64,000 nucleotides of DNA from Streptomyces sp. NRRL F-5135 (GCF_000719775.1 NZ_JOHR01000012.1:248001-312000); one strand, 5' to 3'; positions 17,773 to 27,084 are shown, counted from the first letter of the stretch. Notes: generated by a model from the letters alone, not told the origin. Translations and numbers: made by a program.

Positions 17773-18013
17773 GCGGGCACGGTAGCCCGCGCGATCCCCA
17801 CCCGTCAGGTAAAGGAGAGGTCAAAACGCCCTAGGTCGGTCCGTCGGCTGAGCGCCTGAACGTCCTAACCAACCTGTTGGGAAAGGGAGTTGTCTGGGTG
17901 CTGGTCGCCCGCCGCACCCCACCGTGCGGGCGGCTGTTGACGGCCCGGCCCGCTCCTGAGGTTCCCCCGCAGGGGCGGGCTGGGCGCCGAGACGACACGA
18001 AGGCTCCACCCCA

Positions 18014-18460
18014 ATGACGAGTCTGAGAACACCAGTTGAGGCCCGCTTCGTTGGCCACCCCACGTACAGCCAGACGTTTCCGTGCGAGCCGGCCACGGCC
18101 GAGCTCGGCCGCGAACTCGTCCGGGACATCCTCGGGGTGTGGCACCTCGACGGCCTCGCCGACCGTGCCGCGCTGATCATCACCGAGCTCATCGCGAACG
18201 CCTCCAGGCACACTCCGTGTCCCGAGATTCGCCTCAGGGTTGGGCGGCCGAGCGCGACTCGACTGCGTGTCGGGGTCGTGGACCGGGAACCATCACGTCT
18301 TCCCATACTCAGCCAGGCGACTGACGACGACGAGTCGGGCCGCGGGCTGCTCCTCGTCGACGCTGTCGCCGACCGCTGGGGCTACGACCTGCACGGCTCC
18401 GACAGACGCCCTTGGGGCAAAGAGGTCTGGGCGGAACTCCGTGCCGAGGGCGGCAAGTGA
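18014..18460 (+). CDS. HATPase_c regulatory protein (anti-sigma-factor type)
   Basis: A 148-aa single-domain GHKL ATPase. The N box is IITELIANASRHT (about residues 56-68), a G1-like VGVVDREPS segment follows, and the G2 box is GRGLLLVDAVADRWG (about 109-123). Streptomyces has many such stand-alone RsbW/SpoIIAB-like proteins that bind ATP and act as anti-sigma factors or kinases of anti-anti-sigma proteins. It starts the transcription unit that leads into the lanthipeptide precursor. The following small gene begins with a GTG inside its stop region (GTGA), so they are coupled. No sigma factor partner lies nearby. Confidence 0.82.
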   Translation: MTSLRTPVEARFVGHPTYSQTFPCEPATAELGRELVRDILGVWHLDGLADRAALIITELIANASRHTPCPEIRLRVGRPSATRLRVGVVDREPSRLPILSQATDDDESGRGLLLVDAVADRWGYDLHGSDRRPWGKEVWAELRAEGGK

Positions 18461-18669
18461 GCATCCCGGCCACGGAACCCTCGCCCCTTCCGGATCTGGC
18501 CCGACTCCGGCCCCGCCAGCAGATGGCCATGGACTGCGCCCTCTGCGCCCGGCAACTGGGAGCGAGCGGTCGACGGCTGGGCGAGATACGCCACTGGGGC
18601 CTGCTGTTCCAGCTCTGGGCCTGTGCTCCCAACTGTCAGGCCGCCAGATCGACTATCCCGACCAGCTGA
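18457..18669 (+). CDS. Small Cys-containing protein (CxxC...C...C)
   Basis: A 70-aa protein beginning at the GTG at 18457, which overlaps the HATPase stop. It has MDCALCARQLGASGRRLGE followed by LWACAPNCQA, so four cysteines are spaced like a compact zinc ribbon or a variant treble clef. I do not recognise a named family. It lies between the HATPase gene and the lanthipeptide precursor, probably in the same operon, and may be an adaptor or regulator of the cluster. Confidence 0.6.
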   Translation: MSIPATEPSPLPDLARLRPRQQMAMDCALCARQLGASGRRLGEIRHWGLLFQLWACAPNCQAARSTIPTS

Positions 18670-18687
18670 GAAAGGGGACGTCCTTCC

Positions 18688-18876
18688 ATGGAGTGGCCGT
18701 GGATCACCGGTGACTGCTGGCTCGGCTGCGGGCGTACCGGCGTCCTGGTGATCTGGCTCGGCCCGGTGCAGTGGGACGGGCAGCACGCCCCCTTCTATGC
18801 GTGCGAGCCGTGCCTCGATCGCCTCAAGGCCCAGGCGCTCGCCTACTTCATGGAGCGGCGACCGGCATCCGCTTGA
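18688..18876 (+). CDS. Small protein with two CxxxC/CxxC pairs
   Basis: A 62-aa protein (MEWPWITGDCWLGCGRTG... YACEPCLDRLKAQALAYF). It has CWLGC and CEPC pairs that would bind one zinc ion. The ATG is preceded by AAAGGGGACGTCCTTCC. It lies 18 bases after the previous small Cys protein and 187 bases before the precursor, so it is a second small zinc-binding candidate of the lanthipeptide locus. No function is known to me. Confidence 0.6.
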   Translation: MEWPWITGDCWLGCGRTGVLVIWLGPVQWDGQHAPFYACEPCLDRLKAQALAYFMERRPASA

Positions 18877-19063
18877 TCAGAATCCCGGCACACGACTTCC
18901 CGGCGTGAGGCGGGCACCCCGCGAGGACTTCCTACGCGGAGCACGTCCCCTCCTGCCGGGCAGCCAGGAGCCGTCCGGTGAGCAGCCGTCTGGCAACGCT
19001 CCCGACGGCACCTGGTGGGCACTCCAGCCCAGTAACACCACAACGATTACAAGGAGTTGAAGC

Positions 19064-19243
19064 ATGACGCGCAGCACCGTAGTTCCCAGCCGCACCGAAG
19101 TACGCCCGCACATCCCTGGGGCATCGGACGGCTTCGACCTGGACGTCTCCCTTGTCGAGATCGCCGACCCGGCGGGCCTGGTCAACCTGACCGACGACAA
19201 CTGCGGGTCCACCTGCGGCGCCTGCACCACCAACGTCGCCTGA
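19064..19243 (+). CDS. FxLD-family class I lanthipeptide precursor
   Basis: A 59-aa peptide found by reading; the overlapping long frame of the dehydratase gene hides it. AAGGAG lies seven bases before the ATG. The leader contains the FDLD motif (residues 24-27), the FxLD variant of the FNLD box that class I LanB enzymes recognise. The C-terminal part GLVNLTDDNCGSTCGACTTN holds Cys47, Cys51 and Cys54, and Thr43, Ser49, Thr50, Thr55 and Thr56 as dehydration sites. This is enough for up to three (methyl)lanthionine rings. Asp44-Asp45 before the first ring are the plausible target for isoaspartate formation by the PIMT enzyme of the cluster. The leader cleavage site and the protease are not evident. 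Confidence 0.85.
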   Translation: MTRSTVVPSRTEVRPHIPGASDGFDLDVSLVEIADPAGLVNLTDDNCGSTCGACTTNVA

Positions 19244-19265
19244 CCGGACCCCAGATCACCCCTGT

Positions 19266-19297
19266 CTGGTGCCGCCGCGTCTCCGCGGCGGCACCAG
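19266..19297 (+). terminator. Attenuator hairpin between precursor and lanB
   Basis: A perfect 14-bp stem (CTGGTGCCGCCGCG at 19266-19279 with 19284-19297) with a TCTC loop and no U run lies 22 bases after the precursor stop and before the lanB ribosome site. Such partial terminators let the precursor be made in excess over the enzymes. Confidence 0.75.
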
Positions 19298-19329
19298 CCG
19301 CCCGTCCCCTCGCCTTACGGAGGTACTCG

Positions 19330-22300
19330 GTGGTTACTCCGCCCGCAGCGTTCCGCACCGGTTCCACTGCTCTCGTGCGTGCCGTGGCCCGGCCCTCGCT
19401 GCCGTTTCCTCCGTGCCCCGACCTCGATGACCGCTCGCCCGGTGGTTCGTCTGCCCGCGTGGCGTGGCTGCGCGCGGTCTGGGCGAACAAGGACGTCGCC
19501 GAGGCACTCCAGCACTCCAGCCCGGTCCTGGCCGCGCAGGTAGGGGCCCTGTGCACGGCTGAGCATCCCACCCTCCGGGATGTGCAGCGCGCGGCGCTGT
19601 CTGTGGCCCGCTACCTGCTGCGAGCCCAGCACCGGGCGACACCCTTCGGCCTGTTCGCCGGCGTGGCCACCGCGGAGTTCGGCCCGCAGGCACGGTCCGA
19701 CTGGGGCGAAGAGCACATGGCCGTCGGCCGCGCGGGCGCACAGTGGGTGGCTGCCGTGGTCGAGCGGTTGGAGTCGTGTCCGGACCTCCTCGAACGGCTG
19801 CCCGTCGCCATCAACAACACCGTGACGTACCGGGGAGACCGGCTCGTCGTGCCGTTCCAGCCCGACGTCCAGGACGACCGGACTCGCGCGGTTGAGGCGT
19901 CTCTGGCCCTGACCGGACCGGTGCGCGCGGTCCTTGCCGCGACCCGACTGCCGATCCGGTGCAGCACCCTCGTGGACAAGCTCCAGGCGGAGTTCCCCAA
20001 CGCCGGTCCCGAGAAGGTGCGTCGACTGCTGGCGGAGTTGATCCGGCAGCGGGTGCTGATCACGTGCCTGCACGCTCCGAGCACCGAGACCGACGTCCTC
20101 GGGTATCTGGTGGGCCAGCTCGACGTCGTCGACGCCGGAAGCCTCGCCCCGGTCGCGGAGACCGTGCGTGAACTCCACGCGGTCCGGGCGGGCCTGAAGG
20201 AATGTGCCACGCACGGGGGCCGGGACAGCGTCGCGGCGCGGATGCGAGACCTCGTGCCTGGCCTGCGCCGCCACCCCGTCGCGCTCGACCTCCGCCTGGA
20301 CGCACAGATCGTTCTGCCGGAAGCGGTCGCCCGAGAGATCGAGCGCGCCGCTCTCATCCTGACCCGCTTGAGCAGCCGTCCGTACGGGACCGCCGCCTGG
20401 AACAAGTACCACCAGCGGTTCTACGAGCGGTACGGCATCGGCACGATGGTGCCGGTCACGGAGGTCGTGGCGGACAGCGGCACCGGCTATCCCGACGGCT
20501 ACCCAGGCGCTCCGGCTGGTGCCCGCAGGCCCCGCGTCTCCGCTCGGGATGACGCCCTCGTACGGCTGGCTCAGGCCGCCGCGCTCGATGGTCGTGACGA
20601 AGTGATCCTCACGGACGAACAGATTGAGGCCCTAGACGTGGGTCCCGACGAGCTCCGGCTGCCGCCGCACCTGGAGATCGGGGTGCGGGTGCATGCGGCC
20701 AGCCTGGAGGAGTTGCAGCGCGGGCGGTTCCGGCTGGAGGTCGTGAACGTGTCCCGTGGCGCCGGCGTCTCCACGGGCCGATTCCTCAGCTTGCTGGCCC
20801 CCGCCGACCGAGAGGCCCTGGTCGCAGAGCTTGCCGATCTTCCGGCCGCAGACGGCAACACCATGCCCACGCAGCTCTCTTTCCCGCCCCTGCACCCCGA
20901 GAGCGCCCACGTCACTCGCTCCCCACAGGTTCTACCCACCGTGATCAGCCTTCAGGAGCACCGCGCCCCGCAGGGCACCGTCCTCACCCCGGAGGACTTG
21001 GCTGTGGGGTGCGACAGCCGCCGCATGTACCTCGCCGTCCCCGAGAGAGGCCACCGAGTGGAAGCCGTCGGGATGCACGCGCTGAACCTGCGCACCCACA
21101 CCCCGCCACTGGTGCGGTTCCTCACCGAACTGTCCCGCGCCCAGTGCGCGCAGGTCACCGTCTTCGACTGGGGCGCCGCAGCGGCGATGCCGTTCCTGCC
21201 ACGTCTGCGTTACGGCCGGACCGTGCTGGCCCCGGCGCGCTGGCGGCTGGAAGCGTCCGAACTGCCCGGCCATGCCCACCCTCGGGCCGAGTGGGACGCC
21301 GCGCTCAGCGACTGGCGTACCCGGCGGAGGCTGCCGCGCCGCGTCCATCTCGTCGAGGACGACCGGCGCCTTTTCCTCGACCTCGACGAGGCCGGCAACC
21401 GTGCGCTCCTGCGCCGGCACCTCGACCATTCGCGCCTCGCCGTGCTCGTCGAGGCCCCGGCACCGGAGGCGTACGGCTGGTGCAGTGGGCGAGCCCACGA
21501 GGTCGTGGTGCCCCTCAAAGCAACCAGGCCGTCGGCATGGCCGCCACTGCCAGCCCCCAGCCGCGCCCGTGCCCTGTCTGCGGCCCAGATGCAGACGCCT
21601 GCCGCTTCCTCGGTACTTCTGGCCGCCCTGTACGGCGACCCCCGCCGCCAAGACGTCTTGCTCTCCCGGCACTTGCCCGGCCTTGTCGAACAACTCGGCA
21701 ACCCGCCGTGGTGGTTCATCCGCTTCCGCGACCCAGACCAGCACCTCCGCGTACGCATCGCCCTCCCCGACCCGGAAGCCTTCGCCGACACGGCCCGAAC
21801 GGTGGGCACTTGGGCCGACGAACTACGAAGCATCGGCCTACTGGCCGACCTGCGCTATCCCACCTCCTACCGCGAGATGGGCCGCTGGGGCTCCGGCACC
21901 GCATGGGCGGCGGCCGAGGAGGTGTTCCGGGCGGACTCGCGCGCCGTCCTGGCCCAACTTGCGCAGCCACAACGTCCGGGCCAGCGCACGCTGGTGGCGG
22001 CCCACACGGTCGCCACCACCCGCGCCTTCCTCGGCACCACCGAGGCTGGGATGCAATGGCTGATCGACCATGTCTCGCCGACCGCACCCGTGCCCGTTCC
22101 ACGCCCGCAGTTCACCGAGGCTGTACGGCTCGCCGACCCGAGCCACGACTGGTCGGCCCTGCGCAGCGTTCCGGGCGGAGACGCCATCGTGTCCGGATGG
22201 ACTGACCGGGATACGGCGCTCGCCGCGTACCGGCCGCACCTGCCCGGCCCGGACACCCAGGGCATCGCCCTCGACGACGTCCTGACCTCCCTGCTGCACG

Positions 22301-22413
22301 TCCACTTCGTACGCCACGTCGCCGTGAACTTCCCGGAGGAAGAGGTATGCCTCTACCTGGCGCGCGCCGCCGCCCTGGCCTGGACCGCCCGCACCAGGGG
22401 GAGGGCCTCGTGA
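19330..22413 (+). CDS. lanB: Class I lanthipeptide dehydratase LanB (FxLD type)
   Basis: About 1027 aa from the GTG at 19330, which has GGAGG at 19318-19323; the open frame runs further upstream but only overlaps the precursor in another frame. The N-terminal glutamylation part (about residues 1-720) begins with RPSLPFPPCPDLDD and continues with the RAQHRATPFGLFAGV segment typical of LanB. The C-terminal elimination part (about 740-1020) shows PWWFIRFRDPDQHLRVRI. The enzyme adds glutamate from Glu-tRNA to Ser/Thr of the precursor and eliminates it to give dehydroalanine and dehydrobutyrine. Both halves are in one chain, as in NisB. The stop overlaps the lanC GTG (GTGA). Confidence 0.85.
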   Translation: MVTPPAAFRTGSTALVRAVARPSLPFPPCPDLDDRSPGGSSARVAWLRAVWANKDVAEALQHSSPVLAAQVGALCTAEHPTLRDVQRAALSVARYLLRAQHRATPFGLFAGVATAEFGPQARSDWGEEHMAVGRAGAQWVAAVVERLESCPDLLERLPVAINNTVTYRGDRLVVPFQPDVQDDRTRAVEASLALTGPVRAVLAATRLPIRCSTLVDKLQAEFPNAGPEKVRRLLAELIRQRVLITCLHAPSTETDVLGYLVGQLDVVDAGSLAPVAETVRELHAVRAGLKECATHGGRDSVAARMRDLVPGLRRHPVALDLRLDAQIVLPEAVAREIERAALILTRLSSRPYGTAAWNKYHQRFYERYGIGTMVPVTEVVADSGTGYPDGYPGAPAGARRPRVSARDDALVRLAQAAALDGRDEVILTDEQIEALDVGPDELRLPPHLEIGVRVHAASLEELQRGRFRLEVVNVSRGAGVSTGRFLSLLAPADREALVAELADLPAADGNTMPTQLSFPPLHPESAHVTRSPQVLPTVISLQEHRAPQGTVLTPEDLAVGCDSRRMYLAVPERGHRVEAVGMHALNLRTHTPPLVRFLTELSRAQCAQVTVFDWGAAAAMPFLPRLRYGRTVLAPARWRLEASELPGHAHPRAEWDAALSDWRTRRRLPRRVHLVEDDRRLFLDLDEAGNRALLRRHLDHSRLAVLVEAPAPEAYGWCSGRAHEVVVPLKATRPSAWPPLPAPSRARALSAAQMQTPAASSVLLAALYGDPRRQDVLLSRHLPGLVEQLGNPPWWFIRFRDPDQHLRVRIALPDPEAFADTARTVGTWADELRSIGLLADLRYPTSYREMGRWGSGTAWAAAEEVFRADSRAVLAQLAQPQRPGQRTLVAAHTVATTRAFLGTTEAGMQWLIDHVSPTAPVPVPRPQFTEAVRLADPSHDWSALRSVPGGDAIVSGWTDRDTALAAYRPHLPGPDTQGIALDDVLTSLLHVHFVRHVAVNFPEEEVCLYLARAAALAWTARTRGRAS

Positions 22414-23685
22414 CCGCCCACCCCACGCTCGGCCTGGTCGACGCCATCGCCACCCAGCTCGCCGACCCCGACACCGTGCCCCTCGGCTCCAGGACGCTGT
22501 CCTCGGACCGGCAGCACCTTGCCTACGGCCCGCCCGGCATCGCGCTCCTGCACATCGAGCTCGCCGCGAACGGCCTCGCACCGTGGCACCGCGCCCACGA
22601 CTGGCTCGCCGCCGCCTCCCGTCAGCCGCTCACCAGCGGCCCGGACAGCCATCCGTTCTACGGAGTACCCGCCTTCGCCCACGCCCTGACCTGTGCGGCC
22701 GACCACCTTCCCGACTCCTACCAACGCGCCCTCGACGCCATGGACGGACAGATCGCCGTCGACGTCGGACGCCGTCTCGACGCCGCACACCGCCGCATCG
22801 ACGCCGGACGCCTGCCGCAGCTCGCCGAGTTCGACACCATCCGGGGGCCTAACCGGATACGGCGCCTACCTACTGCGCCGAAGCCCCGGCAGCCCCACGC
22901 TGCACGCCGTCCTCGACTACTGCGTGCGCCTCACCGAACCGATCACCCACCACGGCGAGACTCTGCCGGGCTGGTGGGCGGAGACCGGGCCCTCGGGCAG
23001 CCTGGACGACCGATTCCCCGGCGGGCACGCCAACACCGGTATGGCCCACGGCATCGGCGGCGTGCTCGCGCTCCTAGCCCTCGCCGCCCGGAACGGCACC
23101 GTCACCGATGGGCACCACGCGGCACTGCGCACCATCCTTGCCTGGCTGGACCGCTGGAAGGAGAAGGCCGACGGCGGACCGGTCTGGCCGTACTGGGTCA
23201 CTCAGCGAGAGCTGCGCAGGGGGAGTCTCGGCCCGTCAGCCCCCAGGCGGCCATCCTGGTGCTACGGCACCGCCGGCCTCGCCCGCGCCCAGCAACTTGC
23301 CGCGCTCGCCCTCGGCGACACCCGCCGTCAGATCGACGCGGAGAACGCACTCGTGGCCGCCCTCACCGACCCCGAACAGCTGAAGGCCACGACGGACAAC
23401 GGCCTCTGCCACGGATTCGCCGGCCTCGCCCACGCTGCCGCGCGTACGGCCGACGACGCCCACCCCTCGACCGCGGGGAAGCTCCGAGCCACGATCCCGG
23501 CCCTCCTGGCTGCGGTCATCCCACCGGGCACCGACCTCGAACTCATGGCCACGGCGCTCATCCAGGACGAGGAAAGCGGCCACGGCCTCCTCGACGGCGC
23601 CGCCGGCATAGCCCTGGCCCTCCTCGCGCCCAGCACCGCCGCACCACCCCGGTCCGCCTGGGACGCATGCCTCATCATCGCTTGA
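22410..23685 (+). pseudogene. lanC: Lanthionine cyclase LanC, interrupted by a +1 frameshift
   Basis: The GTG at 22410 overlaps the lanB stop. The first 145 or so codons (VTAHPTLGLVDAIATQLADP ... LAEFDTIRG) run to a run of five G at 22843-22847. With four G the frame continues as GLTGYGAYLLRRSPG and reaches the stop at 23685, giving a protein of about 424 aa, the usual LanC length. All active-site elements lie after the shift: GHANTGMAHGIGGV, the zinc cysteine in SWCYGTAGLA (codon 23260-23262) and Cys-His in LCHGFAGLA (23407-23412), plus GHGLLDGAAGIAL. As written, the gene would make only an inactive N-terminal fragment. This may be a sequencing error in a homopolymer, phase variation or a real knock-out. 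Confidence 0.85.
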
Positions 23686-23706
23686 TCCACCGACCGAAGG
23701 AGCTCA

Positions 23707-25788
23707 ATGCCTCCCAACCGCTGGCAGCAGCACAACATCACCTTCGTCGACCGCGAGATTGCCCAGCGCACCATCGCCGAACGCCTCGGCCCCACCCTGA
23801 TCGAGGCCGAGGCCGACGGGCAGCTCACCGACTGGTGGTTCATGAACAAGCAGCCCTGGCCTCTGCGTTACCTCGCCGACAAGCCCTCACCAGCCATTGA
23901 GTCGCTCCTGAGCGATCTCATCGGCGACGGCGTGGCCGTGTCGTGCCTGCCCTACGTCTACGAGCCCGAGACCGACACGTTCGGTGGCCCGGAGGCCATG
24001 GACACAGCTCACGAACTGTTCCACAGCGACTCCCGCCACCTGCTCACCTACCAGCCGAGCCCGAGGCAACTGGGACGCCGGGAGACCGCCGTCCTGCTGA
24101 CGAGCGTCATGATGCGCGGTGCTGGACTCGACTGGTTCGAACAGGGCGACGTATGGGCGAAGGTCGCGGCCCTGCGACCGGCCATCGCTCCACAACCGCC
24201 CGAACACGCCGCAGAAATGGCTTCGGCCATGCGCAAGCTCATGACCGCCGATGCCCACAGCCTCTGCCGCCCGGGTGGCCCACTCCACGCTCACGAGGGA
24301 TGGGTGACCGCCTTCGAACGGGTCGGTGCCACGCTCGCAGACCTCGCAGGCCGCGGCGCCCTCATCCGCGGCCTGCGAGCCGTCATCGCCCACCACGTGA
24401 TCTTCCACGCCAACCGCGCCGGTCTCCTCCAGGACGACCAGAGCGCCCTGTCCCACATCGCACGAGAGGTAGTCATGGGAACGAGTGGCCACACCGAGTC
24501 GCCCACCGAGGCAACAGCCGACATCGATAGCGTCAGCGCGGTGAACACCGACACGATCACCACCCCCACGGCGGACGCCGAGCGCCTCCGCAACGCCCTG
24601 GTCGACCAGCTTTGCGCGGACGGGCACGCCCGCACGCCCGCCGTCGAGACCGCGTTGCGGACCGTGCCCCGCCATGTGTTCGTGCCCGATGCGTCGCTCG
24701 AAGACGCCTACGCCAACGCACCGGTGCACATCAAGTACGACACCGACGGCACCTCGATCTCCTGCGCCTCCCAGCCGGGCGTCGTCGCCCTCATGCTGGA
24801 CCAGCTCGATGTCCAGCCCGGCGAGCGCATCCTCGAACTCGGCGCCGGCACCGGCTACAACGCCGGACTGCTCGCCCACCTGGTCGGCGAGAGCGGACAC
24901 GTGACCACCCTCGACGTCGACGACGACATCGTAGAAGGCGCCCGCACGCACCTCGCCGCCGCCGGGATTACCAACGCCGAGGCAGTGACCCGTGATGGAG
25001 CCCTCGGCTACGCCGAGGGAGCGCCGTACGACCGGATCATCGCCACCGTCGGCGCCCACGGCGTACCGCACGCCTGGCTGCAGCAACTCGCCCCCGGCGG
25101 TCGGCTCCTCGTACCCCAGCGCCTTAAGGGCACCGTCTCCCGCTCCATCGCCTACGAGCAGCGCGATGGCCGATGGGTGTCCCTCGGCAGCGAGATGAAC
25201 ACCTTCATGCCGCTTCGGCGGGGCATCGCCGACGACGACCGCCGCGTCATCCCGCTCAGTGGGGACGGCACTGTCCGGCTTCAGGCCCCCACTGGGCAGC
25301 ACATCGACACCGACGCCCTTGCTGGTGTGCTGGAGCAGCCCCGCACCGAGGAATGGACTGGCATGACGGTCCAGGCCATGGAGTCGCCGGAGTGGATGGA
25401 ACTGTTCGTGGCCTGCTCCCTTCCCTCCGGCCTGATCCGGATGCTGTTCCCTCAGAGTGCCAAGGGCACTCTGCTCACCGAGGATCCCTACCCTTCGTCG
25501 ACCGCCGTCGTCGACAAGGGCACCGTCACCTACCTGGCGCGGCGGCTGTCGGAGAAGAGGACCCGCGAGGGCGGAAAACTCTGGGAGTTCGGCGTCATCG
25601 GCCACGGTCCCGGCAGCGACGAACTGGCCGCGAAGGTCGCCGACGCCATCCGCACCTGGGACCGCGAATACCGCAGCCGCGAAGCCACGTTCGAAATCCA
25701 GCCCCTCGACGCCCCCAGCATCGAGCGGTGCCCCGGCCTCTTCGCTCTCGACACCCCGCTGAACCGCATCGTCGTCGACTGGCAGTGA
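23707..25788 (+). CDS. Fusion of LanB-C-like domain and PIMT-type methyltransferase (FxLD system)
   Basis: A 693-aa two-domain protein. Residues 1-265 resemble the thiopeptide/LanB C-terminal (SpaB_C) domain, beginning NRWQQHNITFVDREIAQR and including LTDWWFMNKQPWPLRYL. After a Thr/Ala-rich linker (about 266-285), residues 290-693 form a protein-L-isoaspartate O-methyltransferase domain with the SAM motif ILELGAGTGYNAGLLA (about 375-390). FxLD systems have such a methyltransferase. The studied homologue OlvSA methylates an Asp of the modified lanthipeptide, which cyclises to succinimide and opens to isoaspartate. The start has GAAGGAGC upstream. A terminator follows at 25805. Confidence 0.85.
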   Translation: MPPNRWQQHNITFVDREIAQRTIAERLGPTLIEAEADGQLTDWWFMNKQPWPLRYLADKPSPAIESLLSDLIGDGVAVSCLPYVYEPETDTFGGPEAMDTAHELFHSDSRHLLTYQPSPRQLGRRETAVLLTSVMMRGAGLDWFEQGDVWAKVAALRPAIAPQPPEHAAEMASAMRKLMTADAHSLCRPGGPLHAHEGWVTAFERVGATLADLAGRGALIRGLRAVIAHHVIFHANRAGLLQDDQSALSHIAREVVMGTSGHTESPTEATADIDSVSAVNTDTITTPTADAERLRNALVDQLCADGHARTPAVETALRTVPRHVFVPDASLEDAYANAPVHIKYDTDGTSISCASQPGVVALMLDQLDVQPGERILELGAGTGYNAGLLAHLVGESGHVTTLDVDDDIVEGARTHLAAAGITNAEAVTRDGALGYAEGAPYDRIIATVGAHGVPHAWLQQLAPGGRLLVPQRLKGTVSRSIAYEQRDGRWVSLGSEMNTFMPLRRGIADDDRRVIPLSGDGTVRLQAPTGQHIDTDALAGVLEQPRTEEWTGMTVQAMESPEWMELFVACSLPSGLIRMLFPQSAKGTLLTEDPYPSSTAVVDKGTVTYLARRLSEKRTREGGKLWEFGVIGHGPGSDELAAKVADAIRTWDREYRSREATFEIQPLDAPSIERCPGLFALDTPLNRIVVDWQ

Positions 25789-25804
25789 CGCCCCACGTGT
25801 AGCG

Positions 25805-25841
25805 GACGGTGCCCGCCGACGTACGGCTGGCGGGCACCGTC
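25805..25841 (+). terminator. Hairpin after the FxLD methyltransferase gene
   Basis: A perfect 13-bp stem (GACGGTGCCCGCC at 25805-25817 with 25829-25841) and 11-base loop lie 16 bases after the stop codon. It probably ends, or partly ends, the lanthipeptide transcript before the next gene. Confidence 0.7.
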
Positions 25842-25875
25842 GCCTCACCAGTTCTCACTTATGCCTGGGGGACCC

Positions 25876-27012
25876 ATGGACCCGCACGGACCCACAGCCC
25901 AACGCTTCCCGCTCGTTGCCCGATTCCGGCCCGCCTGCCTGCCCCTGCCCGAGCGCGTACGCGCTCTCGTCGACCTGGCCGACACCGCGGTGAACAAGAC
26001 CGACCAAGGGCTCGCATCAGCTGTCTACAACCAGGCCGCGCTCATAGCCTCCGATCTCGACCTTCCCGACCTCGCACGCCAGATGTGCCACCAGCACGCC
26101 GCCGCCTACCTCCACGCCTGCCCCCTGCCCGGCATGAGCGCAATCCGAGGGCTGGAACCCGTCGTCAACCTCGCCCGCCTCCAGATCCGCGCGGGCCGCG
26201 CTGATGAAGGCCGCCAGCGACTGCTCAACCTGTACGGGGCCGTCGAGGCGGGCGCGGTTGCCCGGTTCGAGGGCATCGCGGTACCGGCGTACCTCACTGC
26301 GACCGACGAGGACCGCCACGAGGTCCGTGCGTGGCTGTGGCGCGTGCTCCTCGCCGACGGCACACGCACGCTCACGACCGAGGGAGGCTGGGGCGAGGCC
26401 CTGACGCACATCGAAGCTCACCGAGGCGTAGGCAAGCGGATGCTCGACGGGCGCCAGGTCGCCGTACTCGCCGCTCTCGTTGAGGGCGACACGGCACGGG
26501 CCGCTGTCCTCCTCGCCGACACGATGCCTGGCGATCCGTGGGAGCAAGCCGTTACGGCATGCCTGACCGTCCTGTGCCGCCGCGACGCCGGGCAGACGGT
26601 CGACGGCCACCTGGCGGACTTGGCGGCCGCCTATCTTGAGCGCCGGTCTGAACCTGGGATGACTGTCTTCGATGCCCGGCTCGGCCTTACCGTCCTCGAC
26701 GCGATCTGTTCCGCTGATTCGCCCGCCGCGCACCGCATCGTCGAGGACCTCCACCGCAGGACGACGGAGGCCGAAGACGGCTACGCGGCCCGCGAGAACC
26801 TGGCTCACCCTCTGTTCACCGCGATCGCCACGGACCGGCAAGTACAGGACTGCCGTGCACTGGTGCGTTCCTGCGCCCTCGAGGCAGGGACCATGCCGGA
26901 CGAGTTGAAGGGCGAGCTGACGGCGGCACTCCGCGCCAGCGACAGCGTGATCCGGGTAAGCCTTGCGTGCCCCTCAGATCTCGGGCGTGCAGCCCCTATG
27001 GAGAGAGCCTGA
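25876..27012 (+). CDS. Uncharacterised helical protein of the lanthipeptide locus
   Basis: A 378-aa protein from the ATG at 25876, with GGGGGA five bases before it; an in-frame ATG at 25861 lacks such a site. It is rich in short helices with repeats such as LARQMCHQHAAAYLHAC and LARLQIRAGRADEGRQRLL, like a TPR/SEL-type solenoid. I recognise no catalytic motif. Its codons are ordinary for Streptomyces. It follows the FxLD methyltransferase in the same direction. Proteins of this kind beside FxLD clusters may be regulators, but that is inference. Confidence 0.6.
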   Translation: MDPHGPTAQRFPLVARFRPACLPLPERVRALVDLADTAVNKTDQGLASAVYNQAALIASDLDLPDLARQMCHQHAAAYLHACPLPGMSAIRGLEPVVNLARLQIRAGRADEGRQRLLNLYGAVEAGAVARFEGIAVPAYLTATDEDRHEVRAWLWRVLLADGTRTLTTEGGWGEALTHIEAHRGVGKRMLDGRQVAVLAALVEGDTARAAVLLADTMPGDPWEQAVTACLTVLCRRDAGQTVDGHLADLAAAYLERRSEPGMTVFDARLGLTVLDAICSADSPAAHRIVEDLHRRTTEAEDGYAARENLAHPLFTAIATDRQVQDCRALVRSCALEAGTMPDELKGELTAALRASDSVIRVSLACPSDLGRAAPMERA

Positions 27013-27023
27013 TGGACGCAACG

Positions 27024-27068
27024 AACCTGGGAGCTCGTCGAAGGGCTGGAGCTGCGTGCCCCCAGGTT
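27024..27068. terminator. Possible terminator between converging genes
   Basis: AACCTGGG (27024-27031) pairs with CCCAGGTT (27061-27068). An inner stem AGCTC/GAGCT (27032-27036 with 27048-27052) extends it. It lies between the helical protein gene and the converging relaxase gene. Confidence 0.45.
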
Positions 27069-27084
27069 GTCCACAAGGGCGTGA

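Noticed and set aside
19057..19329. Extension of the lanB frame upstream through the precursor gene
   Set aside because: The precursor frame has a ribosome site, FxLD box and Cys-rich core; the lanB frame over it encodes no LanB-like sequence and a better GTG with GGAGG lies at 19330.
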